DNA of 64,000 nucleotides from Breviolum minutum Mf 1.05b.01 (Eukaryota > Sar > Dinophyceae > Suessiales > Symbiodiniaceae): assembly GCA_000507305.1 (NCBI GenBank), contig DF240194.1, positions 62,001 to 126,000 of the forward strand, written 5' to 3'. A program made the translations under genes and the position numbers. Below are positions 38,830 to 49,853 of this stretch, piece by piece. Within the stretch, counting starts at the first letter, position 1. Each line of letters starts with the position of its first letter. The notes beneath the pieces were generated by a model. The model ran no database searches. It saw only the letters and a list, made by a program, of their open reading frames with translations, and was not told the origin of the DNA.

Positions 38830-39602
38830 AGCATTTCAAACAGTTGTTGGGTGTAAACAAGAGTTGCTCGGAACCAAACTCAAGTCAACAGTTGTTGGGT
38901 AATTTTAGACCAACAAAAATCTTCAAATGATATATTCATGATATTGTGTATATTGAATTTTGAACAGGGCATTTCACTTCATGAATAGGTCAGGTGTGAA
39001 TTGTAAAATGATCCCCACTGGATCTCCTGTGACTGGCATAAAATCAAAACTACGAGAAATGCTTAAAAGGTCCCTTTGCTCAAAGTGACACTATCCCTTA
39101 AATCATCACAATGTATCCCTTAAATCATCACAATGTCCGTTTGTCCTCATTCCGTCCAAAAAGCCAGACTTCTTGGTGAGTCACCCTCTATTCATGGTGT
39201 AGATGGCAGTTGAAAAAGATGTCTCCAATATGGACGATTCCATGTGTCCATAGCAACAGGAAATGGATGACGTGAGATTTGTCAATCCTTTCATATGCAA
39301 CTAGTCGCGATTAAACACAATTGAGAAGTGTAGTGAAGCTAGTATCACATCAAATGCAGATTCAACAATTAAATTTCATGGTTTAACACAATACAGTGGG
39401 CTTGCAGTCTTGCACCAGTTGACGTGGTCATATCCCCAATATTTTCTTGTTTGAGTATCCTCACTGGCGCGTGGTTGTGTTCATCAACTGCATGATTACA
39501 AACATACATATATATATAATACATGCATGTATATGTGTTGGCATGCATACATCTCAACAGAACAGAACAGCAAGAAGACCAATGCTATTCATCTCGGACT
39601 AC

Positions 39603-41748
39603 GATGCCATGGCACTTCAGTTCTTCTTCGCGCCATTCAGCTGCATCAAATTCCTGCGTTTGATGCACGGGTGAAGCTAGCTGAAGCTTGTGGTAGCATA
39701 CCCCCGCAAAAGTTATTACCATGTCAGCCGAAAAGGGACCATTTCAAAAAAAAATTGTCATCCAACCATCATGTTCAAGGCAACATATTAGTTTGCAGGG
39801 GTGTAACAAGTTGGATTTCATTGGATTAAGACTCAGAAAAGCTCATGACCCGCACAAATCGCACATCCAAGTTAGCACTCCGGATGTTCCTTCATTTTCT
39901 CTGGAAGTTCTTGCATCTTTCTCACTGCAGTTGTGTAATCAAATTCGTAGGCAGTATATATTTCTGGGTATGTTTTCAAAGCGTGACGGTCCTAGAATCC
40001 AATGTCTTTTTAGTAAACTCAACATCTAAACAGGAAACTTTGAGGGTCTTGAGAAACATCCCCTGAATCATTTGGAGGGGTATCTCAACAACGACTCCAA
40101 GATCTATCTTCCCAAGTAGGGATGAAATTCACAAGGGATTGAAACCATCACCAAGGCAAACTTCTGTTTGGCATCCAATCTACACAACAACATGAACTTC
40201 TTGGAAACCTTTTGCGGAAACCAGATCTGCACTCGCTACAGGATATTCTCCGTATCAAAATACCTTGACAGTTACATAAGAAATGAATCATACATGACGG
40301 GGTAAAAGGTGGACACCATTCAAACATGTTTGCGCCATGTCTTCCCACCAGCACCAACCTTTTCTTCTCCATCTTTCCTTCCCATCTTGTTTTCTTTCCC
40401 ATTTTGATCGATCATCGCTGAAGCTCTCACACCGCCACGACTTGGAGGATCATGTAACATCATGGAACCAACCACTGATGTAGGCGGCCTTTGCTGTCCC
40501 AAAATCAAAAAAATGTACAAAAGTCAGGTCTTTCTCATTGAGTTACGCATCCCATGCATCTGTATCGGTTGTCTGAGGACTCCCATGATGGAATCAAATA
40601 TATATATATATATATGCAATCCTACTTTTTTACTAGGAGTTCAACGTAACTGTTGATTCATGTCTCTTTTTTTTGTGACTCCATGGCAAATGATCCTCGA
40701 CCGGGGTCGTTACTTTTTGGCAGTTTTCCGCCACGAAGCTTTGTCGTGGCGGAAGGTCATGCCTCCACCGGGACCTCTGAGTCGTCTGGGAGCTTGGAAC
40801 GGACGTCATCTTTGCAAAGCACCTGGCTGTTTTTGGCGCCGATAAAGAGAGGAGGTTTTTGAGTGGTTGGTTATTTTTGTTGGACTTGATGATTTTGGAC
40901 ATTTGGAAGTGAAACTGGGAAATACAATTGAAAACCCATAGGATCCATGCATGGTATATACCTACATGTAGTTGATGTCTATGGTAGATGTAGGTAAATA
41001 TACCACACATGAATCCTATGGAATATACAGTTCCAAAGGTTTGGGATCTGTTGATAGCCAGTGACCAGCAGGATACCTCCACATTTATGTAAGTAACTGT
41101 GGATCCCAGTCGTGATAATTCACCAACACCCCACTGTCGTTCATCATGAGCTTTTTAGGGTTTCAAATGGCCTGAAGAAACATACATTTCCCAAATAACA
41201 AACAACATATAACTACATTATAATCATGTATATATATATACACGATATATACGTATATATACATTGTAAATATACATTACATATATGATATATTCTTGCA
41301 AAGCTACAGTAAAGCATTTTCCCTCAAGTCGAGACACGCAAAGTGGTTGTCGGGCTAGCCATCTGCAAACACAGTCCTTGGCTTGCCATTACCCCTTCCC
41401 AATTTGTTCGTCCCTTAGCATCACCCAGGAATCCACGAATATGTTTCACAAGGCTGAACACATCCTGAAAAAAAAAACAAATGTGAGTAGTAGCGACACA
41501 TCTGAATGACATGGCTGGATCCTCTATCAAAACCTGCACTGATGCAGCAACAAGTACTGTAATTATCCATGCAACGAACATCATGAACAGCATTTTCTAC
41601 TTCACGTATCATGCGATTAGATTCGATCCACTCCAATTGATCGGCAAGTTGCTGCACAAAAAATGTGTTGACAGGGTAGAGCGATTAAATCGCCTTGGTT
41701 GCCGCCCGGAAGATCACCAAAATCCTTTTGCCTGCGTTCTGTGATCCC
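39603..41748 (-). CDS. unrecognised multi-exon protein upstream of STI1
   Basis: Several short minus-strand exons with good acceptors and compatible phase. A possible first exon lies at about 41695-41748 (QKDFGDLPGGNQ). Then come 41538-41651 (QLADQLEWIESNRMIREVEN...), 41393-41464 (DVFSLVKHIRGFLGDAKG, after a T-rich tract), 40775-40822 (VLCKDDVRSKLPDDSE), perhaps 40209-40235 (RVQIWFPQK), 39881-39963 (EFDYTTAVRKMQELPEKMKE) and 39603-39653 (EFDAAEWREEELKCHG). The composition is helical and charged, suggesting an intracellular protein. I do not recognise the family. Exon size and splice style match STI1, and it lies in the same orientation upstream, as in dinoflagellate same-strand gene arrays. 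Further exons may lie below 39.6 kb. Confidence 0.55.
39699..39808. mobile_element. inverted-repeat element, family C/D-like
   Basis: ATACCCCCGCAAAAGTTATT...AATATTAGTTTGCAGGGGTGT-type ends (last part GCAGGGGTGTAAC), diverged. Confidence 0.6.
40936..41022. mobile_element. MITE family E copy
   Basis: CCCATAGGATCCATGCATGG...ACACATGAATCCTATGG. Confidence 0.88.
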
Positions 41749-42295
41749 AACAAACTGACATCTCTTAATGGGATGTCCCAAATTAGGAACGGACCGAATC
41801 CATTGCAAATTCCTTTCTGGTAGGAAATCGTTGGATTAAGGGACTCCTAATTTTGTGACATACTCTACCCTGTGACTATGTTGTGTGCGTGTATACTAAA
41901 TCTATACATTGATATATATATATATACATCACAGTAAATGAAACGTGCATCGGAAGTCTGGAAATAAATCAAACACCTTTGAGGTATTAGGTGCTAGGGA
42001 TGTTTCAAGAATTGAGTCTCAACAAGAATAAAGACACTTTGGAACAAACATGGAGCAACAACATGTAACATTCAAGGTAACTGCCCCAAATTTCAAAGTA
42101 ACTGACAACCCTATCCAAATCTACCCAATCTCTCTTTTCTTACCACCCTCAGCGGCCACGGCCGCTGCTGCTGGCCGGTGCCACTGGTGCCACTGGTGCC
42201 ACTTGGAAGAGGCCAGCCTGACGGGCTGATGCATGTGTGTCGTGTGTGTTTTTTTTTCAACCTTGGGTGTCTCTTATAGCAATTTGGCTGAAATT
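41749..42295. promoter_or_regulatory. divergent intergenic region
   Basis: Separates the minus-strand gene upstream of STI1 from the plus-strand methyltransferase-like gene. It contains a TA run (about 41911-41925) and a short tandem of TGCCACTGG near 42177-42205. In dinoflagellates with same-strand gene blocks, such divergent gaps are where transcription of both blocks is expected to start. No TATA-like consensus is claimed. Confidence 0.4.
42277..42293 (+). other. possible degenerate spliced-leader relic or trans-splice acceptor
   Basis: TAGCAATTTGGCTGAAA, just before the ATG at 42296, resembles the 3' part of the dinoflagellate spliced leader (TAGCCATTTTGGCTCAAG) with a few changes and one gap. 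Relic leaders in the genome are known from mRNAs that were reinserted. Alternatively, the T-rich tract ending in TATAG at 42275-42279 is simply the trans-splice acceptor and the resemblance is chance. Confidence 0.35.
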
Positions 42296-42707
42296 ATGCC
42301 CCCGCATGATTTGGTGAGACTTCTTGCTGCGCGCAATGCGCAAGCTACTAGCAGTGGCAGCGCAGCAGCTACTAGCAGTGGCAGCGCAGCAGTTCCTCGA
42401 AATGCACCTTCCAATGATGATTCCAGAAACAGGTTGCTAGCCATTTATGGGAATGGTGGACCTAAAGAGAAAGCGAAAGCTAAACCCCGGGGAAAACCGA
42501 AGCCGAAGCCTTCAGCAACCCCCAAACCGAAGCCTTCCCCCCAAAAAAAGGGGGTTAAGAATACCGTATTGAAACGTCCGGCAGCATTGAAACGTCCAGC
42601 GAAAAAAGTGGAGCCCGAGCCATCAGCAGCAGATGCAGCAGATGCAGCAGATGATCTAGCTGGGGATCCCACTGCAGATGATCCAGTGCTGGATGATCCA
42701 ATGTCGG
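42296..42707 (+). CDS. low-complexity N-terminal exon of the methyltransferase-like gene
   Basis: Starts at ATG 42296 (MPPHDLVRLLAARNAQ). It continues with a Ser/Gly/Ala repeat of a 21-bp unit (42345-42390), then Lys/Pro-rich (KPRGKPKPKPS) and Ala/Asp-rich tracts, consistent with a disordered, basic DNA-contacting tail. A GTGAGG donor follows TCGG at 42707; the open frame itself runs on to 42805. A possible next small exon lies at about 42971-43015 (PDFSPAEDLQELETF). Grouping with the methyltransferase exons rests on position and strand. Confidence 0.55.
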
Positions 42708-44963
42708 GTGAGGGGGATGAGAGTGAGTCGGTGGAGTCGAGCTATGATCCACGGAATGCACCAATGTTACTCAATGCTGGACTTGAATTTCAATGTTTTG
42801 GATGATTTGGCAACAAGTTTATGTTTGGTTTTGGAAATACCTCTTTCCCCTGAAAGTTAAGGAGTCTCAAGATTTGAAAGAAAATGAAGCCATATAATGA
42901 TAATAGTATCACTTTTTGATTTGATATGATTTGATTTACTGCTTTTCCCCATCACAACATGTAAGGCCAGATTTTTCACCAGCGGAGGATCTGCAAGAGC
43001 TTGAGACATTTGCCATTATATCTTATGTTTTATTTTTTGCATTTTGAATTTCTATGTATTGTTGATATGTATTTGTTACTCTCCTTTGAATTTGGTCCAT
43101 CATAAGTATAACACCTCCCTGGACTGAACTCCTGTCCCAATCAAGGAATTGGGCCCATACCCTCCTAGCTCGCTGTGCCTGCCACTTTGGGGAAGAGTTT
43201 GTGAAGAAGCGGCTTCAGGTGGAGCAAAAGGCCTGTACCATGTTCTCGGGCATTGACTGCCCCCGGTTTGCTTGGGGAGCCATCGATAACGCAGCAAGGC
43301 AGCTTTGGGGCATTGAAACCAACATGAAGTTTCTTTTTGCAGTGCCTTCACTCACTATGGTCTCATTTTAGAAAATTGTCTTGCCGGTAGCCCCCCTCCA
43401 TGTTTTAGTCCAATGTAGTTTTTTTCCATGGTTTAACTTCAACAAAACTCACAACTGATACCAAGGTGGAGAATGACAAACAATGCATCCGGTGGTTGCA
43501 GGGCTTATCTCAAGGATGTCTATTCACCAATGTCTTCGATTTAGTGGAGAAACCCAAGACCTTCCCCGACAACAAGTTAGTGGACCCATCCAAGATCAAA
43601 TTCAAGAAAAAGGCATACTGCAAAAATCATGACAAAGAATGCGCCCTCCCAGATCCTGAAGACCTCCTTCTTATCCTTGGATCACCATGTGTGCTATTCA
43701 GTAAGTCACCCAACTGTTCACCAACAAAGTTTTGGTTTGTGTTTCTCTTTAGGGGAGTTGATGGAACCTTCAACAAATGGTAATTATTGGTCTATTGCCT
43801 GGTTTCGATCAATACTCTTAGGTTGGGGACAAAGGCGGGATTTTCCAACATCAAGAAAGCTCAGTGTCATTGCGTGGGAACAGCGATGATGAACCGTTGT
43901 GCCAAAACGGTGCATGAGAATGTGGTTGGCTATGACCCAACCCATTTGGAACAGCATTGCACTCACGAAATCAATCTATGTCAGAATCCTGCCATATACT
44001 TGAGACCAGTGAAATTTTCTGGATTTTTGATTCCTCTAAATCTTTTTTTCACCACTCCTCACTCCCCCATTGGAACTTCAGCTCAGCGAACCGGCCTTGC
44101 CAAGGCTTACTCCTCAGATGTTTGGGTCCCCAACATCAAGACCACGCGAGTACCGGCTCACTTGGGATGATGGGAGGTGCTCTTGGGAACATGACTCTCG
44201 AAATGTAAACTCAGCAATATTTGGGTTTATGCTGAAAGTTTTTTCAATGTCTTACTGTCTTTGAAAAGACATTTGATCTTTCAAAATCACCCGCGATGGC
44301 CACTTCCAGGAATTCTCTTTCAAAGATTTGACCGCGATTATGCTAGCTCGAGGGAACCCTGTCCCTAAATTCATGCCAGAGTCTTTTGCTATCGCTACAG
44401 ATGCAGAGGTGGAGGAAATCACTGGCGGAAAATCGGGGTACGATGCTCTCCCCATGTTTCTTGATGATGGAAAAAACAAAAGTTCATGGAATCTAGTTTT
44501 TATCATATTTAGTACAACATATCATTTAATATTTGGTATCAGAAATAAATGTTTAGTACAAACATGTAGTCGGTCTAAGCCAAGTTTTTTGTACACTTTC
44601 AAATTCTAAAATGGTCCCAGGTCGATGAAGTCCAGTTTGGAGAAGTACATCGCCAACAACCCTGATTTGAGATCTCCCATCTTCGACCTAAGCCAGACCC
44701 AGAAGTACAGTCGCAAGACCCTGAAAAACGGGGAAATGCCATGTTTAGCGACATCCTCAACATATGTTTGGTCACAGGATTTGGACCGGTGCTTCACTGG
44801 GAAAGAGAAGTTAAAAACTCTGATGTACCCAGTGGAAAAATTTGACTTTTCCGGGTATAGCGAGAATACACTTAGCAGGTGGGCGGGTAATGGCATGTTC
44901 TTGCCCAATATTGGCTGGGCGATGTTGGCCCACATTTTGTGTGCCCCACTCAAGGCCCATTGA
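42296..44963 (+). CDS. cytosine-5 DNA methyltransferase-like gene
   Basis: Exons carry, in order: motif I (TMFSGIDCPRFAWGAI, exon about 43107-43359, S-adenosylmethionine loop); motif IV (LILGSPCVLF, exon 43466-43700, catalytic Cys codon at 43688-43690); motif VI (HENVVGYD, Glu codon 43916-43918, exon about 43822-44008); motif VIII-like (FGSPTSRPREYRL, exon 44082-44204); a target-recognition-like exon from 44310 (EFSFKDLTAIMLARGNPVP); and a last exon from 44621 with a motif-X-like AGNGMFLPNIGWAML and stop at 44961-44963. This order is that of C5 methyltransferases, which transfer a methyl group to cytosine C5. The motif I, IV, VIII and X regions read cleanly, but the phase from the motif IV exon through the small exon 43753-43779 to motif VI does not join with plain GT/AG splicing. 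The gene may therefore be damaged or oddly spliced. Confidence 0.8.
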
Positions 44964-45471
44964 AATTAGATGAAACTCTTCTATGATGTCAAGCGGTGGT
45001 AAAAGTAAGGGCTGTTGCTCAGCAGATTGCAGTGCCTTAACTTACGAACATCAACCATTGGTCTTAGATGTCTTTAGGTTCAGAACGATTTATATATATG
45101 TTGCAAAAGCTTGGGAGATTTGCATGATTGCATCACAATGCATCGCGTAGAAAACCCCGTCACTACTGGGTTCTCCTGCTCCAGGCTGCCAGCCACTCTT
45201 CCAAGCTGCCTGGGCCTGGGAGCGTCCGGATCCCTGACGTAGAGAAAAACAGCTTGTGGGTAGTAGAAAGGGAAATCCAGAACATGGCACTTTAATATAC
45301 TATAATCATTACTTGTTCCATTTTCATGTTCATCCAGAAACCTAGCATCCGCTTCTCAAGATCACCCAGTCGATTCTTCACTTGCAGAAATGGCTCAACG
45401 CAGGACATTGGACATATTGTCTTCCATCTGATGGATTTCATTTTTATACTGCATCCATGAAGGTGTAATCC

Positions 45472-45756
45472 ATGTCTGTAACCATGAAGGCGCAATCCAT
45501 GACACGTCCACACCTTTCACATTTTCCACATAGACTGTATTACTGTTCCAAACTCCTTTGCCCTTTCCAAGCGAAGCCATGCATGAAGTGTTTTCAAGCG
45601 GAAGGGCCTGAACGCTGCGTTTCTTCAAAGAAGAAATCTTCACAGCTCTTCCAGCCAGAACCTGCTGAAGGATGCTTGTGGGAATGAAAAATGGGAGTCA
45701 AGTGGGGCAAAAATTTAAGTGAATGATGACAATTTTTTGTATTTAAGAACTTTCAA
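45472..45756 (+). CDS. possible N-terminal exons of the DUF7869 gene
   Basis: Plus frames here contain repeated short motifs FQAKP, FQAEGPE and FQPEPAEG. These continue in the next open frame as FQAEFTEG and FRAEPEES. The repetition across the two frames suggests one low-complexity N-terminal region split by introns. No domain recognised. Confidence 0.35.
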
Positions 45757-48700
45757 TTGTTGAAGTTCTCCCCCTGGTACCCAGGAGAATCCACAGCTAG
45801 TAAACAGCGAGACACCGTGCACAAAGATAGACGCAAGCCTTTCCAGGCAGAGTTTACTGAAGGTAAACAAGTGCCTAAGGCGAGGGCAGCCCCATCATGG
45901 ACAGGTCTGTTCCGAGCAGAGCCAGAAGAATCAAATAGCTCGTCTTCTGAGTCGGACTGCCCAGGCAAACAGCAACTATCTACAAGGACTTTTGACTTTG
46001 GATGGCAAAAGCTCCATGCGGCTGCCAGGGCTAGGCTTGCTGGGGATGCGGCGCAAGCAGGTAGACCCGAAAAGAAAAAACGCCACTATGACAACACCAA
46101 ACGTGCACAAGCAAGTACTTACAAACGGACCAGCAAACGTGGAAAATTCATCAAGAACGGTCTGTCACCCCAACGACTTGTTTCTGTGCTAGCTACCGAC
46201 CCATGTCACTGACACCTGATGATGGTTTCAGCACAATATTTGTTCGTTCTTTTGTCGGACTTTTTCCCTATCTAAAATTAATCTAAGTTTATTTTCAAGT
46301 TGGGGGCCCGACGACTATTCCCCTTCACCAATCCCACCACAAAGTCAAGCTCAGGTGGGTTGAAGATATGCTTTACCCAGTTCACAAAGAAGGAGGTCAA
46401 ACCGTTCCTTGAGGAGTTTTGGGGGCTGCCAAAAGCGGATCAGGATAGCCTCGAACCTTGAACTGTGCGACTGAATAATATGATTGTTTATATTGTTTTT
46501 GTGTGATTTTGAAAATAATTTCACTGGGCGTCATTCAATCGTTGATTAAACAGCTACTAAGTTAACTATGTCCGTGGAATCAGAGGGTCCTTTGGATGGC
46601 AGAGTATCTACAAAACATTTGTTCCTGGGAAAGACTATGTCTCAAACGTGCTTGAGCGCCTTGCTGGGGATCGGAACCAAAAGGCTGAGAAAGAAAATGA
46701 ATGGGACTCCCGACTTACGTTTTGGTAAGTCAAAGCGTGGAAACAACAAAAACACCGCCAGTGTAGATGCATGGCTGGCTTTGCAATACACCCAAATAGC
46801 AGAAACCTTACCGGACAGGCCATAGTCTGAAAAGAATTATCATGATGATGACAAATGATTTTAATACATGTGTTTACAAAATAAACATGTTTTTATAATA
46901 TGCACTTAGCCAACAATGATGTTTCTTTTGGTAACCTCACACCCTGTAGGTTTGTGCGGAGGGGGAGGGCGGCCAAGGGGGATGACAAGGACTTTGAGCT
47001 AGCAAGTGATGTTGAAGATGGTGAGCTAATCACTTGGTTGGAAAAGCCAGGTCTGAGTACAGCACTCCAGCTCATCCAATCAAAAGACAGTAAAAAAATG
47101 ACGAAGTTCCTCCCCCCGGGGACGGTCAGCGACCTTTATACACAGTACTCTGCTACAAGGCAATTGCTACAGGCTCCTGCTGTAAGCTATGCTACATTCA
47201 TGAGGGTGTACAAGCAACGGTGGGCTGACGTATTGAAATTTCGTGAACAGAACTTGTACCTTAGAACTACAAAATGTAAAGTACCGGTTTTTGTTTCATG
47301 ATCTGAGTGATGAGTTTTTGGTTGAGGTTGTGGAAAGTTGAAACATGTTGAAAATGACTAAACTCTGACACTGTCTTGTTTGCTGTAACTGAGGTTCAGC
47401 AGATGTGAAATTTGCTACCAGCTACAACAACAGGTCAGTGGCCAGGGTTTGGAGTTGGAGGTCAAGCTTGGAGCTGTGAAAGCTCTAAGGGAACATCTTC
47501 ATTCACAATTTTGCGACCGATCAGCCCAATGGGCACTTGAGGAGCTTTCGCGGGATCCCAACTCTGGCACGGTCCTTCTGTCTGTAGACGGAATGGATCA
47601 AGCGAAATTTAGAGTGCCCAGGCACCCTGGACAAAGAGCAGTCTCCTCAATGTGCCTTAGTTAGAATTACCTTAATACCCAAAAAACACTCTGGTTATAA
47701 TTAGAGGGGGTGTGATTGCAATCTGGGATTTCAATGTTGGGTACTCCCAAAAACATCCCAAAAACTAACATGAACATGGAACCTGAATATGGACACTAGC
47801 TGGAAGAGGAAATTCTTTGTGACATGGTGACATATGTTTGAACAATCCTCATTTTCAGCTTGCTTATTCGATTTCTGGGTTTAACCCTGCATGTACTTGC
47901 CAACAACGCTTACGCGCTAAGGAGCAATCTCTTGAGACCAGCCCTGAAGCTACATGGAGTCTGGGCAGTGGGTATCTTGCCCTTGGGTTTGGACGGCCGG
48001 GGCAAAAAAAACTAAGTTTTGAATTTGATTGTGGATCAAGAGCTTACTGCAAAAAATGTTTCTTTGAAAGCATCCACTGTGTAATTAAGGATGGACTTTA
48101 GAATTGTTCCTGCTAGACGAGCCAACGAAACATGACTCTTCGTGTCTATGTGAAGTTCTGGCCCGCACGTTGGAAAGGATCATGGACATAGCTGCCAAAA
48201 AAAAGTCTGACACCACCGCACACCGTGCTGGTGGTGTCAGACAATACGGTACGCGAATGTAAGAATCAGTACTTCCTACTTTACATGGCAAATCTGGTAG
48301 CGAAGCACAAGCTTCGAGTTTGTGCCCTGTTGAACCTTCGGAAGGCTCACAGTCATTCGGGGATTGATCAATTATGGGGGATCTTATCCCGTAGAATATC
48401 AGCATGTGACCGTTTGTATTCACCTCAGTCAATTATTGAGAAGATAGTTGATGAACTACATCGGCCAGCTTTACGATCTTGGATAGGATTAGCTTCAGAG
48501 ATACACTGTCAAAAGCTTGACTCGGTGAGAGCGTGGAAGGGTCACTTTTCTTCGACGGAACAAGTGGGCCTATCGGGCGGACTGCTGGATGACGACACCG
48601 CCAACCACTTTTTTTTGATGATGTTGCGACGAGGTTCTGCTTTGGGGAAAGCTCGGGGCTTTGGGTATGAGTACCTTCCCCCAGAAGTTTTATAGTATCA

Positions 48701-49577
48701 GGGGAAATCACTTGGATGTCCCAGGAAGTTGGTAAATGGTTAGTAAATGGGTTACAACCCAAATATACCGCATTTATCAATAGTTTATACCCCATTTACT
48801 AACCTTTTACTAACTTCCTGGGACATCCAAGCAGGGGTCATTGCCTCCTTTCTGCTCCCCAACTAAAAGTAAGGTGCTTTCCAAAGTTCTACTGTTACCA
48901 ACAAACAAACAAACCTGGTAGTTTTCCCTCTTAACCTTGGGCCAGATCTTCCAGAAATGCTTCAACAGCGGGTCGACAATGGTAGCATCAGAGCTGCTCC
49001 CAATCCATCTGATGTATGCATGCTGGTCAAGAAGTTCATATGTTCAGAGACATTGTCCCAACCTCCATTTCTTGTTTTGACCACTGGTCGAGCTGCCCGT
49101 TTGGCGTTGGTGCCAAATGTGAAGCAACTTCAATAATATTTATTTCAAACTTGATGTTTTCATGTCATAGTTTCTTTTCTATATTGGATATCACTATTCC
49201 AAATGATATATTATTTGTTTTTTTCTCTAGACTCTAGATGCTACCCTGACTCCATGCCTGGGTTCTCATGGGGTTCAACCCAACCTAGGCACATCAACAA
49301 CTATTCGGCAAAGTTCAGGGACCAATGTGCTGACCTAGCCAAAGCTGTTGAAATGAGCTATGGTCCTGAATATAGAGAAAGTGTCGATTATTTGCGGGCC
49401 CTGGCAAGGAATTCCATCTACGTCAATGCCCCACTCGTTCCTTTGAGATGGCACCAAATTGTTGGCGTACCTCCCCATGTAGGTGCTCCAGTTCACAGAT
49501 TTCACCCTGCAGTTCAGTCGGCCCTTCTACCTGGTGTGGCCTTAAGGGCAACATTTGGTGGAAATAGAAGGGTCTAG
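45757..49577 (+). CDS. DUF7869-family protein, transposase-like, probably frameshifted
   Basis: Exons in order: 45757-~46200 (basic, ending NGLSPQRLVSVL); ~46355-46452 (CFTQFTKKEVKPFLEEFWGL); ~46568-46724 (HLFLGKTMSQTCLSALLGIG); ~46950-47280 (FLPPGTVSDLY, SYATFMRVYKQRW); 47400-~47655 (CEICYQL, then DGMDQAKFRVPR); ~47902-48015 (LLRPALKLHGVWAVGILPLG); ~48094-48695 (DNTVRECKNQ, HSHSGIDQLWG, NHFFLMMLRRG); ~48915-49124 (DVCMLVKKFICSETLSQPP); ~49238-49577 (YGPEYRESVDYLRALAR). The DGMDQ..FR.PR, DN..ECKNQ and H(S/T)H..IDQ blocks are the hallmark of DUF7869 proteins, expanded in dinoflagellates and possibly an RNase H-like nuclease core (inference). An A8 run at 48197-48204 puts ELFLLDEPTKHDSSC and DNTVRECKNQ in different frames. 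Confidence 0.78.
47752..47866. mobile_element. partial family C/D element in a DUF7869 intron
   Basis: ACATCCCAAAAACTAACATG then AACATGGAACCTGAATATGG, like the left halves of families C and D; the right end is missing or replaced. Confidence 0.55.
48711..48831. mobile_element. MITE family F copy in the DUF7869 gene
   Basis: CTTGGATGTCCCAGGAAGTT and its exact complement at the other end; the repeat arms extend through GGTAAATGGTTAGTAAATGG with minor changes. It sits between two DUF7869 coding exons. Confidence 0.92.
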
Positions 49578-49853
49578 ATTCATGGCCAATGGTCGCCTAT
49601 TTTGGATTTAAATGAATTGAGAAAAAACATCCGACTTCTGAATATTGTGTACTTCCGGCAAAGGCTACTTAACGGATACATAGTTAAAGCAAATGTACTA
49701 TCAGTTGTCAAGTATTGATGTTTTTCTTGATGGCTTGGGAAACTTGCTGCTAGTGTCAGTTGCTTTGTGTTGGGAACACTGCTCCTTGGTGCAAAGGATT
49801 TTTGAATCCAAAACAATTTTGACTCACTCGGCACAACAACTTGTTACACCTCT

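Larger units (their letters stand above)
33600..39600. other. spacer between two minus-strand genes
   Basis: Mostly non-coding in appearance. Contents: a TA microsatellite (33713-33775), a plus-strand open stretch at about 33895-34030 reading EALSQQLNSKEYFKVPQEVP (possible exon, no family recognised), a GC-rich patch at 35655-35790, the CTTTCGCG cluster (36522-37285), and a minus open frame at 37735-37938. None of the open frames has a recognised domain. Confidence 0.4.

Noticed and set aside
40633-41082. 149-codon minus open frame
   Set aside because: Passes through a family E MITE; only the short part 40775-40822, in a different frame, looks like a real exon.
47449-47664. Treating this open frame as a separate small gene
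   Set aside because: It is an internal exon of the DUF7869 gene (contains DGMDQAKFRVPR).
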